Source of the DNA: Solanum dulcamara
Lineage: Eukaryota; Streptophyta; Magnoliopsida; Solanales; Solanaceae
Length of the DNA stretch: 64,000 nucleotides
Reading direction: 5' to 3'
NCBI RefSeq assembly: GCF_947179165.1
Contig: NC_077239.1
Location: 65,943,134-66,007,133 of the forward strand
Shown: positions 1 through 12,529 of the stretch, in pieces
How positions within the stretch are numbered: the first letter of the stretch is position 1
Layout: each line of letters starts with the position of its first letter
Program-made: the position numbers and the translations under genes
The notes under the pieces: model-generated
The model's input: the letters and a program-made list of their open reading frames with translations, nothing else
What the model was told of the DNA's origin: nothing
The model's database searches: none

Positions 1-1155
1 TTCTGTAAGAATGTTTTGATTTCTGTCACCATCTCTGTGATTATCCAGGAACATGACCATTTTCCCTTTAGAATCTTGTACAATAGCATAGAGTCTGTTT
101 GAATGATTATATTATTGTGTTGTTCCTTTCCCTTTCCTAATGTTAGTTACAATTGTTAAGGATTAGTTATAACTAATCTTAGTCAGTTATAATGAGCTAG
201 AATCAACTGATCAATTAAGTGTATATATACACCCTCATTTGTACACAATCAGGACTACAGAAATACTAATCTTTCTGTCAATTAACTCTTCTCCCTCCTC
301 TTCTCCTCTCTGATTTGTATCTTCTTCTTTCTGGAGCAACTCCATAAACCTTAATGGAGATTGCTAACTTCTACAAGATACGAGAACTGAACTTGCAAAT
401 TCTCCTGGTACAATATTCGCTCATCGTGTCAATTCAATCATTTTTTCCTGCTCAGCAAACTGTACACTAATGAAAGTTTGGGTTCAAAAAGTTGACTGGA
501 AATGCATGATAGATGATATTCTCTATCATTTCGGATTACAAAATACATATTCCTTCATGTAATTAACCAGTTACCATCGTTCCGATCATCAGGATAACAC
601 TTAGTAGTCTCATAGCACAAACTCTTCCTTTGATCACAACTAATGATCAAACACTCTCTTTGCATTATTCACTTGCCATCCATGTCCCAATTTGTTCATC
701 CACAGTCCTGCAAATCTCCCTTTTTTCTTCTGCATTGGTGTAATAAATTAAAGTAGCGGTAAATCCTAGTGTTCCCATTATCTTGTCCTCCACAGTGGCA
801 CCCATAGCCAAAAGTTACCTAAGGAACTTGTTTTTAAGCATCATGCTCGGTAATAAAACCATCGTCACACAATGGTTCTAAATGTCAAGTGTTATGTACC
901 TTTAATTTGTTATTTTTGGAAGTTCACTATTCACTCTTCTTTTGGGAAATTTTTGGAGGCACATTATATTTCTCTAAATGTAGTTATTGCATCATTATAG
1001 AGCTCACTAACTAATATTATTGAATACATATATAAATAATAAAATATTACATTAAAATCAAAGTTTTAGCAAATTAAGAATTTAAATTATAATGAATGAT
1101 AATGATGACTAACAACAATGATTGACAATATATGGTGATGCCTGATGATGGTAAT
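1..1155. other. Intergenic repeat-derived flank, possible Copia LTR remnant
   Basis: No supported gene. About 140-360 resembles a short LTR promoter region: it has a TATA-like stretch (GTATATATACACC near 219-232) followed by a pyrimidine-rich leader (CTTCTCCCTCCTCTTCTCC near 287-306), as often seen in Copia LTRs. I could not find a partner LTR, a primer-binding site or a target duplication. A short minus-strand coding-like stretch near 650-820 stays open for about 45 codons, but I do not recognise it. The end of the segment (about 1000-1150) is AT-rich with ATGATG-type simple sequence. Confidence 0.3.
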
Positions 1156-3599
1156 TGTAATGACCCTCCAGGTTATTTCCTTCATTTTTTGATCTTTTCA
1201 GTGTTTAGAGATTTCTTGTAGCGACCCCAAGTTATTTATGACTTGCTGGCACTGACAGTTCAGTCACCTAATCGTTTGTTTGAGTTTTATGCCCGTTTTC
1301 CAATTTAGGAGCTCTTGGAGTTTGAACGGTTAACTTTGGTCAAAATTTTGGAAAAATAACCTCAGAATGAAATTCTGACTGTTTCTTAGCTTCGAAATGG
1401 ACAAATTAGGCTAGTAGCATGATCGACATGAGTATCGAGGCATTGGTGTGAGTTTGAGGCTATTTGGCGCTTTAGCCTATGAAATTTGGCCTAAGGTTGA
1501 CTTTGATCAACATTCTTGAAAAACACGCTCGGATTGAAATTTTATTAGCGCGGTTAGCTCTAGAATGTTGAGTTTGGTCTAGAACAACCTTTCATGCAGT
1601 CCCCGAGGCTACTAGTGTCATTCTGAGCCTCCTTATGGATTTTTGGATTAAAATGGCATTTGGGTGTGAGACCTACTTTTTATCGAGATTACCTTAGATG
1701 GAAATTTTGAGTGCATTATTGAGTTTGAAACGTCGAATTTGGTGGGGTAGCATAGTTCATTTGCGTGCACGGGATTCTGAATGAATTTTGGGCACCCATC
1801 AGAGATTTTGGACCTTGCCAAAAACTGATGTTGCAGTAAAATCTGGTGTAGGTCCATTTTCTCTTCGCGTTCGCGGGCAAGATCCCACGTTCGAGAAATC
1901 CAAGAGGTATGGCCTCCACGTTCGTAAGGCTCTGACCGCATCCGCAGAGGCTTGGTAGCTTCTTCTCAGCATTCACGAAACTCTGAGTCCCCCTTCACCA
2001 CGATCGTGGGCCAGTTTGGCCACAATCGCGAAGGTCAATTTTGCCTAGTCTTTTAGTTAAAAGATAGACACAACTCATCCTTGTCCTATTTAGTGTTTTT
2101 GTAATTTCTTGAGCTTTCAACCAAAACTTTAGGTAAATATCCTCGAAATGCGATCCTGATAATTCCATTTGCTCTGTAACGTCGAGTTTTATCTAGAAGG
2201 ACCTTTGATTCAAGTTTTGAGGCTTCCAATGTGAGTTTGACCCGTCATACGAGATGTTTGTGAAAGTTTGGCAAATGGTTGACTTCGGTCAATGTTGTAG
2301 ATACAATCTTTTTTCGAAATTTGACAATTTCATTGAGTCTGAAATGTCAAATTTAGTAGGGTAGCTTATGTGGTTTATTTATATCAAGTCACGAACGAAT
2401 ACAAGGTTCGTTCAGAGACTTCCAAAAATTGTAAAATCTAGTTTTGGTTGTGTTGACCTTTAGCGGCAAAAACATAGGCTTTAGCAATGGGAAATGGCTT
2501 TTAATGATGAGATTGCTAAGTTATAAATCTCAAATTTTCACCCTTCTACCTAAATTTTAAAATGCAATGGTGTGAGCTCTAGACCTTAATTTTAATTAAT
2601 TCAAGTTGCATATTGTCTATAATTGGCGTGGCTACGTATTGGAGTGATCGAAGTACGGAGGACTTCGGATTGAGGTAATGTTTGCCCGAAAAGGACTACC
2701 CAAGCTCTTTTATGGTGATTTTTGGATAATTTTTGCATGGGTTGATTTCTTCCTTTCAGAGCATCGAATTGTGTCCCATTTTTAGACACAGCCTTAGCAT
2801 GTAGATTAGGACCTTTTGATGGAGTCAATTTCGTAATTTCCAACACAAGTCTCACAATCTTATTTTAGACCTAATTTGACTTCGTCTCTAGTTATTGTGA
2901 ATTTGGTGTGTAAACGTCCATAATGACGGTGTGATAGATATTTTTATAGCGTGACAGTGATCAAAGGTGATTCAGAAGTGAAATGCTTTATTTCAGCAGA
3001 TTTGAAGCTCGTATGATTGGCTTCGAGGTATGCTACAGTCTATTTTCTTGATTGAGCTTTATTAGATTATGTTTAGTATGAATTGTATATGATATAAAGA
3101 TTGTTCTCCTCAAGTATTAGAATTAATTCCTTCTACTCTATTTACCTGGTTCCTGATTGAGCCTTAAACTAGCATAGTCTCCTGGAATCCTTACTTTAGG
3201 CTAGATGCCTTTCTTGTGGTATGACTTAGCGTGATTATCTTTATTAGGATTGATATAAGATAGGTTTGAGCCTTAGATGTCTTGTATTGTGTTGTATCGC
3301 CCTTGTAGTTGTGTGTGTTGTTCCCTGTAGGGCTTGTGTTGAGCTGATCGTCGTAGCCATATATTGGATTTTGTTATACTCGGTTGTGATCAGGAATGGC
3401 ATGATCTTGGGGTAAGGCATCGATCCTTGAGTTATTTCACCCCCTATTTAATTCACAACAACTTCATGATTCCTTCGCTTGTTGATAAGCGGTAGGCCTA
3501 TTGTATTTTATTGAGTTTTTGTTATATTGTTTGGTCTAAGGCCGTGTTTGAGGAGCAGTTGGATCCCAGGTTAATTCTCTCATTTTTGTGGCGTGGAAG
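1156..3599 (+). mobile_element. Family-B Gypsy-type LTR remnant, left piece
   Basis: The piece starts TGTAATGACCCTCC, which fits the TGTAAY..CCC edge common in Solanaceae Gypsy LTRs. It contains several degenerate internal copies of a module with a GTTGACTTTGRTCAA-like motif followed by AAATTTTGA and CTAGAA motifs (near 1330, 1495, 1680, 2110 and 2275). It has no coding capacity. The text breaks at 3600 where a family-A LTR inserts, and seems to resume at 6639 and 9247. Orientation is inferred from the TG edge; no polymerase genes remain to confirm the clade. A solo LTR or a truncated element is equally possible. Confidence 0.5.
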
Positions 3600-3604
3600 T
3601 GTTT
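3600..3604. repeat. Target-site duplication, left copy (TGTTT)
   Basis: TGTTT directly precedes the LTR at 3605 and is repeated exactly at 6639-6643 after the LTR ends in TTACA. Ty3/Gypsy integrases make 5-bp duplications. Confidence 0.7.
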
Positions 3605-6600
3605 TTCACGCCCTGGAAGGGTACCCTAGATATGAACGGCACTCAGAAACCATTACTTGCTACCAAGCGAATCACTTGACCTAATCACACATTCGTTCAT
3701 TCATTCAATTAGCGGAAGACTTAAAATAAAGAGGTAATTAAGTGTGCAATTCCAATCAACAATCTAGCTCAAGAAAGAAAGGCCATGGGCCAATAAATCG
3801 AACTCCAATCTATGTCGTTAAATAGTCTCACAAGAACAATTCAAGAAAATAAAATACTCAATCAACCCATTATTATCTATTCTATGATGCCTCTATCACT
3901 ACTATCTAATTGGTGCCAATGACAGGTTCATGGTTACCTCAAATCAAAATGAAAAGACTAAACTCGACACAAGAATAACATAAGTGGTATCCTTCGAATG
4001 TTGGAGAGGACTCACCAATAAGCTAAGTGTGAACAAATCATCAACGATGCTCCTATTGATGATCTCTTAAACCTGTCTCTGCATTATGAAATGATGCAAG
4101 TCCAAATAGACGTCGGTATGTGGAATGTACGAGTATGTAATATGGCATAATTAAATATGCGTCAAGATAGAATAATATAGGTTCAAATATCTCATGTCAG
4201 AAAGATAAGAGAGACTCAATCAAGGTGTCATAAGTCTAAAGTAAGAATACAATTTAGACAGAGACCAATCATATACAATCCAATCCAATCCAATCATGTA
4301 CAATCTAATTCAATCAAATCATTTACAATTCGATTCAATCCAATCATATACAATCTGATCCAATCTAATCATATATAATCCGATTCAATCCAATCACATA
4401 CAGTCCAATCTAATCCAATCATATACCATCAACTCCAATCCAATCACATATCTTCAACTCAACGAATAAAGTCAAAGGACTCAACTCAATAGACATGTGA
4501 ATTAGAATTTAGAAATGTTTTACACATCAACTCGATCATCTACAATACCAATCAAATTGATCACATCATACTCAATCAACCCAATAATAAACTCAAAGGA
4601 CTCGGCTCAACAGGTATGCAAATCAGAATTTAAAAATGTCTCTCAAATCGACTCAATCATCTACAATCTCAATCAAATCAATTATATCAAGCACAATCCA
4701 CTCAATTTGGGAGTTTCTCTAACCGACAACCATCACTTATGAGCCAGTGATGTACAATAATCTGACGTTGTTTCCACATCCGTCCATACTTTGTCAGGGT
4801 ATGAACAAATCAACCAATCATGGATACATCAATCAATCAAGTCCTATCATTTCAGGACAATGAAATAGGGAAACATTCGACTTTAACGATCCAATCCCTT
4901 CCTACGTTGGCTACTTAGTTCATGGGATTCAAGTATGAACTATACTCATACCCAATTCGGTGCTCAACACTTCTCCCAAGACTCAATATGCTCATATATA
5001 TCAGGTGAGTAAAATAATCAAAATACTCATTTAGTCTCTTTTGGACTTAATTCAAATCAACTCATTTAGTCTTATTGGACTCCTTTCAAAACTCAATCAA
5101 TTTGGTCTCATTGGACCTTCTTTCAAAACTCAATCAATTTCAATCATCACTTCATTCAATTAGGCAATCCTTTCAAAACTCATTCATGACTCATCAGGAC
5201 TCCAAGTCAACAATCATTAATGTTTTCATTTAATACATGCTTTCAACTCAATCATGCAGTAAATATTAAATGCATTTAAAACATAATTTTCACTCCTCAA
5301 GTCAAACTCAAAATAGACGTTTTAATGTAAAAACGCTTAACTCGTTTATACTCAAAATACTCATGCTCAAACTCTTTCTAAATCAAAGATGAAAATAACC
5401 ATTTTAAAACTCAAAATAGTACATAAATAATTTATGCAAAAACGTTCACAAATCATTACTAAAACTCCTTCTCAAACAATCATTTATACTCAAAGTACTC
5501 ATAAGACTCCAATCAAATCGAATTATGCAAACCATATCATGTAGTCACATTACACTCCAATTCATTACATAAATATCATCATCAATATTACATCTTCATC
5601 AACCATTTCACTTTTTAAAGATGAACATTATTTACATCATCATCAAACATCTTACCCTAAAATCCTCATTTAACTCTATGTTCAATTTTATCAAACTCAT
5701 TAAAATATGCATTATCTCACTTTGAAAACATTATTTACATGAAAACCATCAATCTCAACATCAAGATAAATTATGACAAAAAAATAAAATCTCATCTTGG
5801 ATTCGTATGAATGAATACATGAATCCATACTCTCAACAAAACTCAACTCAAGAACATCATTAATACATATGAATTTATATATAAAACTCAATAGAAATTA
5901 TAGATAACTCAAGAACTCAACTCATGGAACATCAAACTCAACTCAACTCAAATCAATGAAGATGTAGGGCACATGGATGAACTCAGTCCAATGTTATGAG
6001 TAGTCTTACATACCTGACTTCAAGAACAAATAAAGGAATTGATGACCTTACTTGAAGAACTTGAATCCTAACTCTTCTTCTCTTCTCCAATTCTTGCTCT
6101 CAATGTTCTTGGATGTTTTTGGAGAGAAAACTCCTTAGAAACTGATATGGGGGCAGAATTTAGCCCTAAAATGTAGAGGGGAAAGGTGGGAAAAATACCA
6201 AAAAGCCCCTTTCAAAAATATGAAAGCTTGCAGAGGTTGAAGCAAAAATTGGACGCGGACTTGGCGCGAACCTCTCTAGTTAACTGGACATAACTTGTTA
6301 CTCCAAACTCCAAAAATTCTAATCTTAATGGAGTTGGAAAGAAGACTCAAAAACCTGTAATTTTATAGGTCATGGGATACTCAATTCATTATATTTTAGG
6401 AGATATAGTCATTTGAAGTTGACTCTTCTACGGTCTCATACGAAAACTTAGTCGATAGAAATTCTTTGGTCTTGACTTAATTTTAGAGATCCATTATGAT
6501 CCTAAACCACATCTAATACTCTTCAAATACTTAGAAATTGATCCTAACTCATATATACAATTAAAAGTCATTCAGTTCGAGTCTATACGTATATGAAAAA

Positions 6601-6638
6601 TGGCTCGAGTCTTGACAGAAAATAATTGGGGTGTTACA
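3605..6638 (-). mobile_element. Solo LTR, family A (Ty3/Gypsy, Tekay-like)
   Basis: The left edge reads TTCACGCCCTGG...GGGTACCC, a slightly mutated form of TGTCACGCCCCGGGAGGGTACCC at 9951 and 17477; the right edge is GGGGTGTTACA. Read on the minus strand this gives the normal TGTAACACCCC...TGACA ends. The LTR is about 3.0 kb, flanked by a perfect TGTTT duplication, and has no internal genes, so it is a solo LTR left by LTR-LTR recombination. Its first third aligns by eye with the other family-A LTRs, but the right third lacks their GGCGCG palindromes. It contains AT-rich tracts and a minisatellite near 4260-4460. Confidence 0.8.
4260..4460. repeat. Minisatellite inside the solo LTR (AATCATATACAATCC-like units)
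   Basis: Imperfect tandem units of roughly 25-30 bp built from AATCATATACAATC and CAATCCAATC recur about seven times. A shorter related array lies at the same relative place in the solo LTR at 23256-26703. Confidence 0.7.
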
Positions 6639-6643
6639 TGTTT
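6639..6643. repeat. Target-site duplication, right copy (TGTTT)
   Basis: Exact repeat of 3600-3604, directly after the LTR end TTACA. Confidence 0.7.
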
Positions 6644-6953
6644 GTATCTTATAATGATCTCGTTTGCCTTGTTTAGATGTTGGTGATGGCATGCATTGCA
6701 TTGTTTTTTCTTTCTCTCATGTTTTGTGGTACGATCTTGGCTCATGCATTAGTTCATCATTATCATTCACAAAAAAGACTATTTTTGCACTATTGTTATT
6801 TTAAATTGGTTTTAATGAGAGTCCTACCACCTGGATAAATTTGTTAAACTATTTTCAATATTTATGAGGCATTGAGGACATACTCTTTTTCTACTTGAAA
6901 CATTATAGTCATCTGGATATGTTCAACTTTTACTTGACTACACAATGTATTTT
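6644..6953 (+). mobile_element. Family-B remnant, second piece
   Basis: About 310 bp between two family-A LTRs. It has no coding capacity and reads as the continuation of the sequence broken at 3599 (long TTTG/CTT-rich LTR-like text). The continuity is inferred from position and composition. Confidence 0.4.
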
Positions 6954-9246
6954 TGTCACGCCCCAAGAGGGTACCCTAGACATGTCCGACACTCAAAGAC
7001 CACTTCTTGTCTTCAAGCGAACCACTTGGTCCAATAACACCTTCATTCAATCATATTCTATTAGTGTAAGACTCAACTCACAAGAATACTACTCATAATA
7101 AGGCTAAAGGCCAACCATCTATCCAGTCAACAACTAGTAAGAAAGAAACTAGTCAAAATGAAACAAATCAACATCATCAACACTCTAGTCTATGAAGCCT
7201 CTATCAACAATCTAAGAGGTGCTAATAACAGGTTCATGGCTACCACAAATTAAATAAAGAAAATCTAACTCAAAATTGAAAAGATAACTGCGGTATCCTT
7301 CAGAAACAGATAGGATTCACCAACTAGATGGAATAGACTAGATCATCGCCTGTTGATGGTCTCTAGTACCTGTCTCTGCATCATGAAATAATGCAGGCCC
7401 AAATGGACGTCAGTACATGAAATGTACGAGTATGTAAAATGACAAAATGAAACATGCATCAAGGTACAATCAAATCAACTCAGAAGAAGGAACAACTCAA
7501 TCAAGATGTCCTAAGTCTAAACAAGAATATGATTTAGACAAGACCAATCATATACAATCCAATTCAATCTATTCCAATTCGACTCAGAGTACTATAAATA
7601 CCTATATGGGAGTTTCTCGCTTATCCGACAACTATCACTTATAAGCCACTGATAGTACAATAAACCAATGCTATTGCCATATCCGTTCATACCTTGATAG
7701 GGTAGTAACGAATCAACAATCATAGATCCATAACCAATCAAGTCCTATCATGTCAGGACAGTAATTTGGGAAACATCCAACTTTAACGGTTCAATCCTCT
7801 CCTACATTGGCGATGTAGTTATTGAGTTTGAGTTATTACTTACTCTTACCCAATTCAGTATTTGATACTCCTCCCAAGACTCAAGTTCATAAGATAATCA
7901 ATCCGAATCAAACCAAATAAATAAGTCTCTTTTGGATACTTACAATTCATTCATTCTATCAAATCAATTCCTTCAACCAATCAATTTCCCAATCATTTTC
8001 AACCATGTAATTAAAATATATTTTAGACATTCATTTATGACAACATTCAGGACTATCAATTTGTTGATATTATCATTACTATCATCATACTCATGTTTCA
8101 ATCACAATCGTAAATACACAATTCAAGGCTCTAGACTCAATCTTAAGATGTATATAATTCAATATCAATCAACATACTTCTAGGGCTTAAGTAAAACAAG
8201 TAGTTCAATTCATGTGTTCAAGGAATTAATTCGTAGAAAAATAATATTCCATCAATAATCATTAAAACATGTATATTTTTAAGACAAGAACTTCTCAAGG
8301 AATACAATCATGGAGGCTCAATCCGTACACATTCCATCTATCATAATCATGGGCACATGGAGGAACAAAATCTATGTTTTAGCTCATCCTTACATATCTG
8401 GACTCGAAGAACAATCAAAAACTCAGAGACCTCGCTTAAAAAACTTGAACCCTAGTCTTTCTCCTCTTATAAAATCCTCGCTTTCAAATAATCCAGGTGT
8501 TATTGAGGGTATTAGGCGTACTAGTTACTGATAAAGGACTTAATTTAGTCCTAAAATGTCAAGATTTTAGTCTAAGATAGGTAGGAAAAAACTAATCTAC
8601 AAAAACCTAAAATTAGTCGCCTACGAGTCGTCATTACGACTCGTAGAAATGTCTATGGGTCGTCGTCTTCCATTGTGAAATTGGGTTGGTAAATATTGGG
8701 GTCTAGGACTCGTGTCTACGAGTAGTCAAAGACTTGATGAGTCGTGAACTCCCCTCGTCCTGTAGGTTTCTCATAAGCCTGCAATAATGAGTCTCTGAAG
8801 TTTCCCTACGGGTCATTTCTATGACTCGTAGGAACTTCGACGAGTCATCAACTTCCCTTGTAGATGTGACCTTCCAGTTCAGAAATTTGACCAAGCGTTA
8901 GGTGCTTCTAAGAGTCATTTCTACGGCTCGTAGTCATCTCTACGGATCATCCTGTCAACTCGTAGTCAAGGTACTAAGGCTTGTATTTTTAAAATTTAGG
9001 CAAAGGCTCTATGACTCATTCCTATGACTCATAGGAATGATTACGGCTCATAATGGTAGCTCGTAGGGAGGCTTCTCTAAATCAAAATGTCACTAAGTGT
9101 TGGGGAGGTCTACGAACTGTTCCTACAACTCATAGAATAACCTACGAATCGTAGACATCCCTCGTAGTCCATTATTCAATCCAATTCATCAATCTTTCTC
9201 ATAGTTCCCGAACTAAGTCTAGGCTAGAATAACACGGGGTGTAACA
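6954..9246 (-). mobile_element. Solo LTR, family A variant with CTACGA repeats
   Basis: Starts TGTCACGCCCCAAGAGGGTACCC, matching the family-A edge, and ends GGGGTGTAACA. It is about 2.3 kb with no internal genes. The first 1.4 kb matches the other family-A LTRs by eye (shared words CTCTGCATCATGAAA and GTACGAGTATGTAAAATG). From about 8600 it switches to an array of CTACGA/TCGTAG motifs absent from the other family-A LTRs here. The 5-bp flanks (ATTTT left, GTTGT right) do not match, so either a boundary has decayed or the unit arose by recombination between two insertions. Confidence 0.7.
8600..9170. repeat. Array of short inverted motifs CTACGAGTCG / CGACTCGTAG
   Basis: The word ACGACTCGTAG and its reverse complement CTACGAGTCGT, with one- or two-base variants, recur at least ten times in about 570 bp, often as close inverted pairs (for example around 8618-8646). 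The same motif type appears at 32218-32446 in an LTR of another family. Confidence 0.65.
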
Positions 9247-9950
9247 GTTGTCTCCTTTTCCTATATTGGTTTGGCTACTCATTCTTTCGGTACCATGATA
9301 GAGATGAATTCTCACCGTTGATTTGGATTTCATGTAGGGCAATTTTTGGACTTCAGAGACTGGGGTGAGCTTTTGGCATTCAGAGTTATCGATTTTCATC
9401 TATTTTGGCTAGGCTAGTCTTTATGTGTTATTGGAGACATTCTATATTATATTGTTATTATAAAAGCCTTTTACTCATATATTTATTATATGCTCGATTA
9501 CTGACTGATGTCAGGCCAAGGTAGGTCTATACACTTGGTTGCTAATGGTTCAATTAGTTCTACTGCCTACCTTGCATTCGTATGCATTGCCTATCACCAG
9601 TATAACTGATTGTTATTTGGCATCCTCTGATTTATGGGGGTTGGTTGGGTTATGTTTGCTGCTTGTACCTTTTGGACTTATGGGACTTTAGTTGGTTATT
9701 ATTTGATTATAATTGTGTTATATTGTATTGCTCTGATGGTTATTTGTGTGGCTTATACTTGGCTTGATGTTGGTACTCCTTGTTAGGTTGAGTTGGATTG
9801 GTCTTTAGGCTATTTTGTTGTTTAATGGTGATTGTCGTCTGTATGTCCTTGCTTAGTTGAATCTTTTAGTACTTCCTTGGTACGAGTGGGTTGTTGGGCT
9901 TGGGCTTTCAAGTATGTTATTTGACTAAGTTTCTTTACTCTGTGTGTGTT
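9247..9950 (+). mobile_element. Family-B remnant, third piece
   Basis: Non-coding, 0.7 kb. The stretch 9328-9516 (GGATTTCATGTAGGG..., GGCTAGGCTAGT, AAAGCCTTTTACTC, TGACTGATGTCAGG) matches 20125-20314 on the other side of the full-length element by eye. The two pieces are therefore diverged copies of one repeat module rather than a single sequence cleanly split by the insertion. Confidence 0.5.
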
Positions 9951-11515
9951 TGTCACGCCCCGGGAGGGTACCCTAGGCGTGGCCGGCACTCGAAGGACAT
10001 TTCTGACCTCCGAGCGATCTAGTTCAGTCACACATTCATTCAATCACATTCTCTTAGCGGAAAACTCAATCAACGAAATACTATTCACAATATGGGGGCC
10101 GAAGGCCAAACATTTCAAGCCATCAATACAATATAATAAGACTCCTCAAAATAATAGTTCAACCTCCCCACACTCCAGTCTATGAAGCCTCTATCAAAGT
10201 CTAAGAGGTGCCAATGACAAGTCCATGGCTACCAACAATCAAAATAAAGGAAATGACAACAAAACTGTACAAAAAGGCTCAACATCCTCCGGAAACTAGG
10301 AGGACTCACCAACTAGCTGAGAGTGTATGTGGATATTCAACGGAGCACCGGTTGATGATCTCTAGTACCTGTCTCTGCATCATGAAACGATGCAGGCCAA
10401 ATGGCGTCAGTACATAGAATGTACGAGTATGTAAAATGGCCGAATACAACGAACATCAAGGAAGAATCAATCAACTCGGAAGTTCAACTCAAGAGGAATA
10501 ACAACTCAATCAAATGTCCTAAGTCTAAACAAGAATATGATTTAGATGGGACCAATCACATACAATTCAACTCAATCTGACTCAGAGTACTATCAAAACC
10601 TATTTGGGAGTTTCTCTTAACCGACAACCATCACTTATGAGCCAGTGAAAATACAACAAACCGACGTTGTTGCCGCATCCGTTCATACTTTGCCAGGGTA
10701 TGAACGAATCAACCAATCATGGATCCAATCCAACCAGGTCCTATAATGTCAGGACAAATCTCTCGGGGAAGCATCCAATTTTAACGGTTCCATCCCCCCT
10801 ACGTTTGGCGACGTAGTTATTAGGTTCGAGTATGGACTATACTCCTGCCCAATTCGGTGCTCGATATTCCTCCCAAGACTCAATGCTCATAAACTCCATC
10901 CAATCAACTCAATCAAATCATATCGACAAGTCTCATTACAACCCTGTCAACTCATCAATTCTATCACAATTATATCTCTTCCAATCATGCTATCCGATCA
11001 ATCTCAATCATATCTTCAAAGAAATTTAAATGCACATACATAGCAACATCTAGATAAAATCAATCATTTCCTCCCTCCATTTGAGAAATCTTTGAGACTC
11101 ATCACAATTTCAAGACTTTAAATCGACATTTTATAATAGGCAACATTTTTAAGAAAATAACATCCTTTATCAAAATCTACATAATTAAGAAGATCAATAA
11201 AACATATTTAACAATTCATCTTCATCAAAACATACTCACATAAGGGCTCATTTTAGGAACTTCTTAGCTCAACAACATCAACACATAAAGAATCAAATAA
11301 ATTGGGGATAAAACTCATTCAAACATACACCATACCCAGAAACTCCATTTTCAGGAACATCTAACCTCAAAGCAAGAATAGGGCACATGGGTGGACTCAA
11401 CCCATGTTTTGGATAGCCTTACATACCTTAGAATAGACTTGAAGAAAACTTTGGTGTTGGGTCTTCAATGGAGGACTCAAATCTTGAAGCTCTTGGACTC
11501 TTTTTGTTGGAAATG

Positions 11516-11564
11516 GAGAAGAAGAAGAAGAAGAAGAAGAAGAAGAAAAGAGAGAGAGAGAGAG
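11516..11564. repeat. (GAA)n(GA)n microsatellite in the LTR
   Basis: About ten GAA units followed by about eight GA units. The same site holds a shorter version at 19045-19083 and in the solo LTR near 25832-25857, so it is ancestral to the family and varies in length. On the element strand it reads (TC)n(TTC)n, a pyrimidine-rich tract downstream of the TATA-like word. Confidence 0.85.
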
Positions 11565-11699
11565 GTTTCTAGGGCTTTTAGAAAGAGAGTGAGGCTGCAA
11601 AAATGTGTTCCCAAAAGACAAAAGGTAATACATATATAATTTGGGTAAGTTCCCAAATTGCCCCTCCTCAAAAGTTCTGAAAAATAGGCAAAAATGCAC

Positions 11700-11990
11700 C
11701 TGGCGCGATAGTGGCGCATCGCGCCATTGCAGTGACAAGCCAATTACACCTAAAATGTGCACATCTCGTAGTGGCGCGCCGCGCCAAGGACCAAACTACT
11801 GAGACATATTTCTGGCGTGATAGTGGCGCGTCGCGCCCTTATACCGCCAAGGCCAAAGTTTTTGGGTTTTGGAATTTGGCTTGAAAAACCCTGCACAACT
11901 TTTAGTGGCGCGTCGCGCTAAGGACCAAACTACTGAGGAATGTTTCTGGCGCAATAGTGGTGCGTCGTGCCCTTATAGCGCCAAGTCCAT
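11700..11990. repeat. GC-rich palindromic block (GGCGCGTCGCGCC) in the LTR
   Basis: Five diverged copies of a TAGTGGCGCGTCGCGCC core lie near 11711, 11772, 11822, 11902 and 11956, inside a longer diverged duplication that also repeats GGACCAAACTACTGAG (11790 and 11917). The core is self-complementary and very rich in CpG against AT-rich surroundings. Matching blocks lie at 19217-19510 and 25998-26285. Confidence 0.75.
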
Positions 11991-12407
11991 TTCCCAGCAG
12001 TTGCAACCCAGGCCAAAAACAAAATTCCTACCATGCCAGTTCGTCTTAGGATCGTCACATCTTTCGACTCCTAACTCCAAAATTCACATTCTTGGTGGCG
12101 TTGGAAAAAAGACTCGACGAACTTTAATTTGATGGGTCGTGGGCCACCCAGATTGTCGTCTTTCAATAGATAGGGTTGTTAGAAGTCAACCCCTTATGCG
12201 AACTCCTCCTCAAACTTAGCTACGATGAATCTTTGGATTTAATTTGGTCCTAGGGGTCCTTCATGACCCCACATCACCTCTAATGCTGCTACATTTCTCA
12301 ACGACTCATCTTACTCACGCGAATGCTCCCCAATACTCAAGTCCGACCCTACCCGAACACAAGAAGGGTCCGAATCTTAGGGAAAAATTTTAAGGGGTGT
12401 TACATTA

Positions 12408-12417
12408 TCTCTCCCTT
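12408..12417 (-). promoter_or_regulatory. Polypurine tract next to the 3' LTR
   Basis: On the minus strand AAGGGAGAGA lies three bases before the LTR start TGTAACACCCC. This is the expected place and composition for the primer of plus-strand DNA synthesis. Confidence 0.7.
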
Positions 12418-12529
12418 GGGATCATTCATCCTCGAATGATGAGAAATCAAGAATAGACTTGGGGTGCAAATCACAATCAAAACTCAGTCATTTAATCAAT
12501 CAAATTCTCAATCTTTTATCAATCAAGAC

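Larger units (their letters stand above)
9951..12404 (-). repeat. 3' LTR of the Tekay element
   Basis: 2454 bp, edges TGTCACGCCCC and GGGGTGTTACA on the plus strand. Nearly collinear with 17477-19924. It contains a GAA/GA microsatellite at 11516-11564, a TATA-like word near 11632, and the GC-rich palindrome block at 11700-11990. Confidence 0.93.

Noticed and set aside
4515..8531. Several 60-80 codon frames
   Set aside because: All lie inside family-A LTRs and show simple-sequence composition (Ser, Ile, Asn, Gln) without domains.
8600..9170. Regularly repeated short motifs that might suggest a CRISPR-like array
   Set aside because: Spacing and orientation are irregular, motifs are variable, and the setting is a plant LTR.
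11391..11762. Overlapping open frames on both strands around 11391-11762, including poly-Arg/Lys/Glu and poly-Ser/Leu stretches
   Set aside because: They are translations of the GAA/GA microsatellite inside the LTR; the same frames recur at 18958-19262 in the other LTR.
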